Assembly (NCBI GenBank): GCA_050942615.1
Contig: JBMNNQ010000017.1
Coordinates: 1-21,469, forward strand
From: JAAZMI01 sp050942615
GTDB taxonomy: Bacteria > Bacillota > Dethiobacteria > DTU022 > UBA8154
Length of the DNA: 21,469 nt
Direction: 5' to 3'
A program made the translations under genes and the position numbers. This document shows positions 1 through 6,252 of this stretch, one piece after another. The notes under the pieces are model-generated. The model was not told the DNA's origin. It did no database searches and saw only the letters and a list, made by a program, of their open reading frames with translations. The first letter of the stretch is position 1, and each line of letters opens with the position of its first letter.

Positions 1-1051
1 CCATCAGCTTATAATCGGCGATGCAAGGGACATTAGTAAAATTCAAAATGAAAGTGTTGATTTAGTTATCACGTCGCCACCCTACCCGATGATTAAAATG
101 TGGGATGAAATATTTTCGTGTCAAAACCCACAGATTAAAACCTTGCTGGCAAACAATGAAGGCAGTAAGGCATTTGAATTAATGCACCAGGAATTAGATC
201 GGGCGTGGGGGGAAGTTGCGCGGGTTTTGCGCCAAAAAGGTATCGCATGCATCAATATTGGTGATGCCACGCGCACAATAAACGGGCTTTTCCAACTGTT
301 TACCAACCATTCCAGGATACTACAATATTTTATAGCAAAAGGTTTTGTGGCTCTGCCATGCATAATCTGGCGAAAACAGACTAATGCCCCCAACAAATTT
401 ATGGGTTCTGGCATGTTGCCCCCCGGGGCCTATGTTACGCTGGAACATGAATATATACTAATTCTGCGCAAAGGCGGCAGGCGGCTATTTAGAACCCCCC
501 CGGAAAAACAAACAAGGCAAAACAGCGCGTTTTTTTGGGAAGAACGAAACGTGTGGTTTTCTGACATTTGGAGTGACCTGAAAGGGGCCAGCCAAAAGCT
601 GGAGAATGTTAAAACAAGAAAACGGAGTGCCGCCTTCCCTTTCGAACTGGCGCACAGGTTAATAAACATGTTTTCAGTTAAAGGGGATACGGTGCTGGAC
701 CCCTTCCTCGGCACAGGTACAACAATGTTAGCGGCCATGTGTAATGAAAGAAACTGCATCGGTGTGGAAATTGACGGCAGCCTTGAGGATGTGATTACAC
801 ACAAACTTCACGACACCGTGAATTTTTCCAATGAGGTAATTACCAGTAGAATAAAAGGACATTTGGAATTTGTGAACAATAGAATAGCCGGCGGGAAGAA
901 GATTAAACACACCAATGAATATTACGGGTTTCCTGTTGTTACCAAACAAGAAATCAAGCTTCAGCTGAATTTGTTAGACAGTATTCAGAAAAATAGCAAT
1001 CGTGACTATACTGTTTATTATAAGGGCCGGGCATCAAATGGGGACGGTTAA
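1..1051 (+). CDS. Beta-class DNA methyltransferase (N4-cytosine or N6-adenine), partial at left edge
   Basis: Transfers a methyl group from S-adenosylmethionine to an exocyclic amino group of a DNA base. The reading frame is open from base 2, before the first ATG at 89, and reads IIGDARDI then DLVITSPPYPMIKMW. SPPY is catalytic motif IV; the Ser form is commonest in N4-cytosine enzymes. Motif I (DPFLGTGTT, about 690-722) comes after motif IV, the beta-class order. It is followed by GVEID, the acidic residue expected to contact the cofactor. Only a short N-terminus is likely missing. The C-terminal part (YGFPVVTKQEIKLQL to TVYYKG) looks like a normal family end. By eye it is more AT-rich than most of the window, which fits horizontal acquisition. 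No restriction enzyme is visible downstream, so it could be an orphan or have a partner to the left. The target base and site cannot be read from sequence. Confidence 0.88.
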   Translation, partial: HQLIIGDARDISKIQNESVDLVITSPPYPMIKMWDEIFSCQNPQIKTLLANNEGSKAFELMHQELDRAWGEVARVLRQKGIACINIGDATRTINGLFQLFTNHSRILQYFIAKGFVALPCIIWRKQTNAPNKFMGSGMLPPGAYVTLEHEYILILRKGGRRLFRTPPEKQTRQNSAFFWEERNVWFSDIWSDLKGASQKLENVKTRKRSAAFPFELAHRLINMFSVKGDTVLDPFLGTGTTMLAAMCNERNCIGVEIDGSLEDVITHKLHDTVNFSNEVITSRIKGHLEFVNNRIAGGKKIKHTNEYYGFPVVTKQEIKLQLNLLDSIQKNSNRDYTVYYKGRASNGDG

Positions 1052-1120
1052 CATCATTTTGGTTCCATAACGGCCTTAGACAACGTTAATGTATCCTTAC
1101 CGGAGGGCAAAATAATTGGC

Positions 1121-1726
1121 TTGTTTGGCCCCAACGGGGCGGGCAAATCTACACTTCTTAAATCGGCAACCGGACTAATACGCCTTAGCAGCGGCCGGGT
1201 TACAGTGGATGGAAAAACACCGCAACAAAGGCGCGCCCGGCTGGCGTACCTGCCGGAACAAAATACACTTCCGTTAAATTGGACTATTAGACGCGCTGCA
1301 GAATTTTACCGGGCTTTTTTTGCCGATTGGGATAATGAACGCTATGAAAGGCAGTTGGATTTTCTTAACCTAACAGACGATATGCGATTTACCCGGATTT
1401 CTAAGGGGCAACGGGCCAAGGCCAGACTGGTTTTAGCCCTGGCCCGCAGGGCACGCTATATTCTGCTGGATGAACCTTTTTCCGGGGTTGATATCCTGGC
1501 CCGGGAAGAAATAAGTAAAGCCCTGGTCCGCGACTACAGTGAAGGGCGACAGACCATCGTTGTAGCGACACACGAAATTGACGAGAGCGAAAACCTTGTG
1601 GAACATATTGTTTTTATGGATAATGGCCGGGTTACCGTTTGGGGCGATGCTGACGAACTGCGTCACCAGGAGGGTAAGTCCATAGTGGCTATCATGAAGG
1701 AGGCGTTCCGGCATGACGGTAAATAG
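1121..1726 (+). CDS. ABC transporter ATP-binding protein, 5'-truncated (YtrB/NosF-like), possibly a pseudogene
   Basis: Nucleotide-binding subunit of an ABC system whose membrane partner is the overlapping next gene. Visible are Walker A (GPNGAGKST), a signature-like ISKGQRAKARL, Walker B (ILLDEP), the D-loop region (SGVD) and the H-loop (VVATHE). The C-terminal part, with GKSIVAIMKEAFR, resembles YtrB-type cassettes. ABC homology continues in the same frame upstream to 1052 (HHFGSITALDNVNVSLPEG, including the A-loop aromatic). It is cut there by TAA at 1049-1051, which is the methyltransferase stop. No ATG or GTG occurs in frame between 1052 and Walker A. The first usable codon is TTG at 1121, which natively encodes Leu of GLFGPNG. 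About 10-12 residues of a normal N-terminus are missing, plus a further 23 if translation starts at 1121. It is either a pseudogene or relies on a non-standard start. Confidence 0.8.
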   Translation: MFGPNGAGKSTLLKSATGLIRLSSGRVTVDGKTPQQRRARLAYLPEQNTLPLNWTIRRAAEFYRAFFADWDNERYERQLDFLNLTDDMRFTRISKGQRAKARLVLALARRARYILLDEPFSGVDILAREEISKALVRDYSEGRQTIVVATHEIDESENLVEHIVFMDNGRVTVWGDADELRHQEGKSIVAIMKEAFRHDGK

Positions 1727-2474
1727 ATGGAATATGTTTAAACAGTTATTCCGGAAAGACTGGGAACAGGTAAAGACGGAAATCTATTTCGTCCTGGCCT
1801 TGACGCTGACCATAAACCTGGTTGTCAACATTTTAAACATCCGGCAGGCTGTACCGCTATTTGTTTTTATTTTTATGGCCCCTTTTTTAGTGCCCCTTTA
1901 CTCTGCTGTGCAGCTTTTTCGCCGGGAATGGTCTGGTGGCACCATCTATCTGTTGCTTTCCTTGCCTCTGGGCGGTTTTCTCATTTTCCTCTCCAAACTG
2001 CTGGCCGTCTTGTTGGAGTTTATTATCCAAATTACAGCTGTCTTTGGCCTGACCATTGTATTTGTTTGTCTGTCCGGCACCGCCGATCCCCACCTAACCT
2101 TTAGTTTCGCTGATTTTTTCCATGCCGGCGATATATTACAGGCACCGTATATACATGCACTGGGCATGACCTCTTTAACCATGCTCGGCGGGTTGGCGCT
2201 GGTCACTGCTGCAATTTTCTTCAGCCAATCGCTGGGCCGGTTAGTGCCAAAATACCAGGATTTAAGCGCCTTTGTCTTTTTCTTGCTATCCCTTTGGGGT
2301 GCAATAAAGGTTGCAGTGGTCCTCGGCAGTGCAGCGATTCCTTTTTCAACAGCCCCTCCGGAACCCGCACTGATCTGGCAGGTAGCGTTCTTTTTATTAG
2401 GCATTGAGTTGGTAATCACAGGCCTGTACCTTGCTGCCGCCGCTTATATTTACGATACAAAGCTTGAACTATAA
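1713..2474 (+). CDS. ABC-2 type (NosY-like) transporter permease
   Basis: Integral membrane subunit of the ABC system begun by the upstream ATPase, with which it overlaps by 14 bases. A strong GAAGGAGG lies before the ATG, inside the ATPase gene, so the start is well supported and translation is probably coupled. Six hydrophobic segments are visible at about residues 23-41, 46-68, 87-119, 148-170, 184-204 and 221-246. A cytoplasmic basic N-terminus (FRKDWEQVKTE) is typical of ABC-2 permeases that start with 'F+KDW'. The substrate cannot be deduced; relatives act in export or in envelope stress responses. If the ATPase is dead, this gene is orphaned unless another ATPase serves it. Confidence 0.8.
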   Translation: MTVNRWNMFKQLFRKDWEQVKTEIYFVLALTLTINLVVNILNIRQAVPLFVFIFMAPFLVPLYSAVQLFRREWSGGTIYLLLSLPLGGFLIFLSKLLAVLLEFIIQITAVFGLTIVFVCLSGTADPHLTFSFADFFHAGDILQAPYIHALGMTSLTMLGGLALVTAAIFFSQSLGRLVPKYQDLSAFVFFLLSLWGAIKVAVVLGSAAIPFSTAPPEPALIWQVAFFLLGIELVITGLYLAAAAYIYDTKLEL

Positions 2475-2777
2475 CAGCAAGGATATTTATGCATGAATCC
2501 ATAATTTATTTTAGGCTGCTGGGGGCCTGCTGTAGCTGTTATAAGGCTACTTATGAAGCTATTTTGCCTCCAAATTGATCCTGAAGCAGATTTTTAGGGG
2601 TTGAACCGGGCAGGCGCTATCATTGGTTTAAAAAATGGAATGGGAAGGATTGAATGCACGAATAAAGAAATATGTTAAACATGAATATTAAAACAGACCG
2701 TCGATGACAAACATGATAAACCGGGGAACACCCTTCCTGGCAAACAAAGGGTACCACTGTGTTTGTACCTGTTTGTT
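2475..2777. other. Convergent intergenic region with weak hairpins
   Basis: Non-coding stretch between two convergent transporter operons. I see no credible gene. It holds an AT-rich hairpin just after the plus-strand permease (listed separately) and an imperfect inverted repeat at 2741-2775. In the latter, CAAACA and GGTAC pair with GTACC and TGTTTG, with a 3-base bulge. It lies immediately beyond the minus-strand permease stop, but no clear U-tract follows it in the minus direction. The short open frame here on the plus strand only mirrors the minus-strand gene. Confidence 0.5.
2533..2565 (+). terminator. Possible rho-independent terminator
   Basis: TAGCT (2533-2537) pairs with AGCTA (2557-2561) and TATAAG (2540-2545) with CTTATG (2550-2555, one wobble pair), around a GCTA loop, followed by TTTT. 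It lies 58 bases after the permease stop. The stem is AT-rich and interrupted by a small internal loop, so it is only a weak candidate. Confidence 0.35.
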
Positions 2778-4373
2778 TCACTTCCATTCCAACCTGGTAA
2801 AAAACTTATTGGACAACAGCAGCAGTATACCGATAATTATGATGTTGACAGCGGCAATACCGGCAAAAACCAGCACTGGATTCTGGAATACGAAGGCTAA
2901 AATTCCCCCTAAGATTGCCCCGGGTAATAAAAGCAGCAGCACTTGCAGCATTAGAAACAGGGGGTACAAGGCTTTTTGGTCCAGGGCATGGGGAAAAACG
3001 ATCCGTATTATAAAGTTGGCGCCCAGGTTTAGAGTATAAAAACTGACACCAAAGATGGACATGATGATTATTGTTGGCAGCGGTACTTTAAGCAAAATTC
3101 CCAGGGGGATGTTCAGTGCTAAAATATTGGCGCTCATGCGCAGTATATCTGTCAAATTGCTGGCAATTATTTTTAGCAGGTTGGATGTAGGAACCAGAAA
3201 AATATACGGTTTTGCCAATTCATGTTGTGCGGCGTTGGATGCTGAAAAGATGAAAATAATGTAGGCAATGATTCCATTGGTGGTATAAACAGCAGTTAAG
3301 CCTGCGGTACCTTTGGCGGCAAAAACGCCCACAGCTATCCCTGCCAGCAAAAATATAAGTGTCCAAAAGCCCAGGTAAGGGTGGATATCACTGCGGCTGT
3401 ACTCAACCTTGCTGCGCCATAAAAACGCCCAGGGCCCGCTGCCCATTTTTTTGACGGAAAGTTTCTTTTTGCTGAAAGGAAAGGATGAACTTGTTCTTTT
3501 CTGCATGCTGGCTTTCTGTTTTCTGCGCAGGGCCCGTTGTTCAGTGGCCTGAAGGGTATCTTCATAGTAGTCGTCTGCTGTGCAGTATGCAAGGGTTATA
3601 CAGCAGGCTAAAAATAAAAATTGCAGAACAAGGCCGAAGATGCTCCATGCACTGTAGCCGGTAACAGCTGTCATAAAGACTGCTTTGCTCCAGCCAATTA
3701 CAGGCAGGTAATTAAGCCAGGATGCGTTCAAACCCTGCAGTAGTCCTTGTAGGGGATCCCCTTTGGCGACAGTAAAAAAAGCAAGATAAAGCACAAAAAC
3801 AGCGGCCAGGGCGAAGATGGTCTGCTGCAAATGCCGGTGAAGCCCGTATTTACTGCCGGCTGCAAAAATCAAAAAGTTTAAAGGCGCAATTACTAGAAAC
3901 AAGCTCACAAAGCCCAGGTACAGAAAAGGAAAATATTGCAGGTTAACCGCTGTAATATTTAAAATCAGGGGCATCAAAGCTAAAATAAAAAAGCTGTAAA
4001 GGAAAATATGTGACAAGCTTTGCTTCACCATGCTGTAAAGCAATATCTTTTTGGGGGAAACGGGGGCCGGGAACAGCAGGTGTACATCCCCCATCGTAAA
4101 AAAGGTAGAAGATTCAAGTGTGCTGCGATACAAGGAATAAAGAAAAAACACGGTAGCCAGTCCGAAAAAACCGGCCCCGATTATTTGGGGACCTAAATGC
4201 GCATGAACTTCCGGGGGGGTTCGGTATCTGAGCACTATATTAAAGACGAGGGCCCCGATCCAGATTAAATAAAGAAGATAGACCCCTAAGCGTCTGGGGT
4301 TACGCTTAATCTCTGTGAAATGGTTGGCTATGATCCAGCAATCCTTTTGGACCAGGAGTTTGAATTCATTCAT
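2778..4373 (-). CDS. Putative ABC exporter membrane protein (ABC_export-type permease)
   Basis: Large membrane component of an ABC export system; the ATPase is the gene immediately upstream. The 531 residues contain roughly ten or more hydrophobic segments in two blocks, separated by a basic, Ser/Lys-rich cytoplasmic loop (about residues 280-310, RRKQKASMQKR). The stretch GDVHLLFPAPVSPKKILLY (about 95-113) is the conserved feature I associate with the putative ABC exporter family (PF16962). The start ATG overlaps the ATPase stop by 8 bases (ATGAATGA), so the two are translationally coupled. Substrate unknown. It is not an inactivated gene: the frame is open throughout and of normal length. 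Confidence 0.82.
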   Translation of the reverse strand: MNEFKLLVQKDCWIIANHFTEIKRNPRRLGVYLLYLIWIGALVFNIVLRYRTPPEVHAHLGPQIIGAGFFGLATVFFLYSLYRSTLESSTFFTMGDVHLLFPAPVSPKKILLYSMVKQSLSHIFLYSFFILALMPLILNITAVNLQYFPFLYLGFVSLFLVIAPLNFLIFAAGSKYGLHRHLQQTIFALAAVFVLYLAFFTVAKGDPLQGLLQGLNASWLNYLPVIGWSKAVFMTAVTGYSAWSIFGLVLQFLFLACCITLAYCTADDYYEDTLQATEQRALRRKQKASMQKRTSSSFPFSKKKLSVKKMGSGPWAFLWRSKVEYSRSDIHPYLGFWTLIFLLAGIAVGVFAAKGTAGLTAVYTTNGIIAYIIFIFSASNAAQHELAKPYIFLVPTSNLLKIIASNLTDILRMSANILALNIPLGILLKVPLPTIIIMSIFGVSFYTLNLGANFIIRIVFPHALDQKALYPLFLMLQVLLLLLPGAILGGILAFVFQNPVLVFAGIAAVNIIIIGILLLLSNKFFTRLEWK

Positions 4374-5085
4374 CCCTGGTCACCTCTAAAAAAAATTCTT
4401 CTAAGGAAACGTTTTCGCTGTTTTCAAGTTTTCTCTTCATTTCTTCCATCGCTATATCTACAATGATTTTTCCTTGCTTCATCACCAGAACCCGGCCGCA
4501 GAGGTTTTCGATACTGTCCAATAAGTGGGTGCTTACTAAAACTGTCTTTTGTTGTTTGCTTAGTTCTTTAAAAATTAATTTGGCTTCCCGGATCGACTTG
4601 GGGTCCAATCCGATCATCGGTTCGTCAAAAAGGTATAAATCGGGTTCCGGTAGCAAGCCGCAACAAATAGAAACCTTTTGCTTCATGCCTTTGGAAAGCT
4701 CCTTGGCCAGTTTATCCTTTTTACCCCATAGGTCAAAACGTTCCAGCAACCGTTCTGCTTTACCTCCAAAATCAGCTACATCGTAGGCATAGGCAATAAA
4801 CTGCAGGTGTTCCCATACTGTCAACATGTCGTACAGTTCCGGAACCTCCGGCACATAGGTGAATTTTTTCTTGGCCTCCAAGGAGGTGTGGGGAAAGTTG
4901 GCGACAGTAATGTTGCCGTTATTTTTACGCAGTAGCCCCACGACAGTTTTAATGGTGGTGCTTTTGCCGGCCCCATTAGGCCCCAAAAGCCCTACAATAT
5001 CGCCCTGGTTAAGTTTAAAGCTAACATCGTTTACAGCAACAATGTTTCTGTATCTTTTGGTCAAGTTTTCTACTTTTAGCATCAT
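4366..5085 (-). CDS. ABC transporter ATP-binding protein (exporter ATPase)
   Basis: ATPase of the exporter formed with the downstream overlapping permease. Taken from ATG at 5085 it has 239 residues: LKVENLTKRYRNIVAVNDVSF with the A-loop Tyr at about 12, Walker A GPNGAGKST (35-43), signature LSKGMKQKV, Walker B LYLFDEP, D-loop IGLD and H-loop VSTHLL. The Q-loop position reads VPEVPELY, with Glu where Gln is usual; this also occurs in related exporter cassettes. The frame stays open upstream to a TTG at 5274, adding 63 residues, but that part has no ABC homology and no ribosome site. An AGAGG lies just before 5085 (a second ATG follows at 5082). It is a complete, probably functional gene, unlike the cassette at 1121-1726. 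Confidence 0.87.
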   Translation of the reverse strand: MMLKVENLTKRYRNIVAVNDVSFKLNQGDIVGLLGPNGAGKSTTIKTVVGLLRKNNGNITVANFPHTSLEAKKKFTYVPEVPELYDMLTVWEHLQFIAYAYDVADFGGKAERLLERFDLWGKKDKLAKELSKGMKQKVSICCGLLPEPDLYLFDEPMIGLDPKSIREAKLIFKELSKQQKTVLVSTHLLDSIENLCGRVLVMKQGKIIVDIAMEEMKRKLENSENVSLEEFFLEVTRDE

Positions 5086-5402
5086 AACCTCTTCTTTCAG
5101 CCGGGCAAACAAGGGGCCGGGGGTGTTAGGGGGGCCGGTTTTCTTGACATCAAATAAGTTTGCCGCAATTAGCGCCCAGCTTTCATCCAGCTGCTTGTGT
5201 ACAATGCATTGTCCTGGTTGTTCTCTGTTTGTTCTTTGGAAATCGGCTTCTGTTTGCACTCTGAATATATCCAAATTAATTATACCTTAATTCCAGCCGT
5301 ATTTGCTGTCCCGGCACTAGAATTATAAAAAAACCACCACGATGCAAACGTTGGGACATCCAGAGCGCCGGTCGCTGCTTCAAACGCAGGACGGTTCTTT
5401 TT

Positions 5403-5431
5403 TTGACGGCTGCTCCCCTTTATTTTATAAT
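5403..5431 (+). promoter_or_regulatory. Sigma-A-type promoter
   Basis: TTGACG at 5403-5408 and TATAAT at 5426-5431 with a spacer of exactly 17 bases: a near-consensus vegetative promoter. It lies 24 bases before the ATG at 5456, with the ribosome site GAGGTG in between. It points at the small radical SAM remnant. Confidence 0.75.
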
Positions 5432-5455
5432 CTAAAAAGGGTGAGGTGAAAAACA

Positions 5456-5665
5456 ATGTCACGGGCAGGGACGCCCGCGGTTATGAAATTTATTGCTGAA
5501 AAAATTGGCCTGGACACCTATATAAACATTATGGATCAATATTATCCCTGCCACGATGCAGTAGGGCACCCGGTCTTAGGGCGGCGTATTAGCAATGCGG
5601 AATACAGCCGGGCCTTGGAAACGGCCCGAAACTTTGGCTTAACCCGTTTGCTGCAGAAAAAGTGA
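5456..5665 (+). pseudogene. C-terminal remnant of a PflX-like radical SAM protein
   Basis: A 69-residue frame matching only the last part of the PflX/COG1313 family (radical SAM proteins resembling pyruvate formate-lyase activases). The recognisable order is AGTPAVMKFIAEKI, then DTYINIMDQYYPC, then a PVLGRRISNAEYSRALETARNFGLTRL end. Full-length relatives are several times longer and carry the CxxxCxxC iron-sulphur site in the missing N-terminal part; no cysteine cluster remains here. Yet the fragment has a near-consensus promoter and a good GAGGTG ribosome site 7 bases before its ATG. The likeliest history is an internal deletion that joined the original first codons (MSR) to the C-terminal part (AGTPAV). 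No catalysis is expected; a retained small protein cannot be excluded. Confidence 0.72.
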
Positions 5666-5678
5666 CTGTAAACACGAA

Positions 5679-5753
5679 CAAACACGGGGATGATTTTCTG
5701 TTTGCGCACCCAAACACGTGCACAAACCTTGGGACGGTTTTTTGTTTGTGCAC
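5679..5753. repeat. Two tandem imperfect palindromes
   Basis: The first unit is CAAACA (5679-5684) against TGTTTG (5699-5704) around a GGGGATGATTTTC centre. The second is GTGCACAAAC (5718-5727) against GTTTGTGCAC (5744-5753), a perfect 10-bp inverted repeat around CTTGGGACGGTTTTTT. Both units end in TGTTTGYGCACC or similar, so they look like diverged copies of one element. They follow the radical SAM remnant directly and could fold as RNA hairpins, but no U-run follows the stems. Confidence 0.6.
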
Positions 5754-5858
5754 CAGGTAGCAGCTTTTTAAACACTGGGAAGGCAGATTGTGTGAAAAGG
5801 CGCCAAAAAAGTGGCGATTCATTTATAGGTAGGAAAAGGGGAAAGGGGTACAAGGTTT

Positions 5859-6170
5859 ATGACCCAAGGGGGCAGCGGTTTGGCTTACGAAAACCCCCAT
5901 TATAGAAAAGTCAGGGGCTTTCATCTTATCTTGGTAAGTTGCAGTTATTGCAAAGCTAACTTTGCATTATATCAAAAAGTGGGCAAAGGGGTACTGCTGA
6001 GGATGTATGTGGACAGAATTGTTAAAAGTGCCATAAATTTGTCATCAAAACCCGGCGCTTTATTTTGTCCTGTTTGCAAAAAACAGCTGGCTACCAGGGT
6101 TACCCTGAAAAGAAAAAATAAAGAGGCGTATATCATGATCAGGGGTGCCTTTAACTACAGAACGCCGTGA
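5859..6170 (+). CDS. Small zinc-ribbon-like protein, function unknown
   Basis: A 103-residue protein with two cysteine pairs, CSYC (about residues 28-31) and CPVC (about 70-73), spaced as in a zinc ribbon or rubredoxin-like knuckle. Between them lies ALYQKVGKGVLLRMYVDRI, which reads like a conserved block, and the C-terminus ends MIRGAFNYR. I recognise this as an uncharacterised conserved type in anaerobic Firmicutes but know no function for it. The ATG at 5859 has a purine-rich AAGG upstream. The homologous core starts only at about residue 20, so the true start may be later. It stands alone between the repeats and a convergent gene. Confidence 0.65.
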   Translation: MTQGGSGLAYENPHYRKVRGFHLILVSCSYCKANFALYQKVGKGVLLRMYVDRIVKSAINLSSKPGALFCPVCKKQLATRVTLKRKNKEAYIMIRGAFNYRTP

Positions 6171-6252
6171 TCAACTGCTGGTTTAAATGTTTTCAAAATT
6201 AGCCTGCGCTTTGATACTAACGCAAAACATTACAAAACAAATTATTGCCGGC

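Noticed and set aside
2704..3039. Possible 111-residue plus-strand gene
   Set aside because: Mostly antisense to the C-terminal part of the ABC exporter permease, which has clear family features.
5086..5274. 63-residue N-terminal extension of the exporter ATPase
   Set aside because: It starts at TTG without a ribosome site and shows no ABC homology; a normal cassette begins at 5085 with AGAGG upstream.
5280..5462. Possible 60-residue minus-strand gene
   Set aside because: Low-complexity translation, no ribosome site, and it overlaps the plus-strand promoter.
5690..5905. Possible 71-residue plus-strand gene across the palindromes
   Set aside because: It runs through the inverted repeats and resembles no family; the composition looks non-coding.
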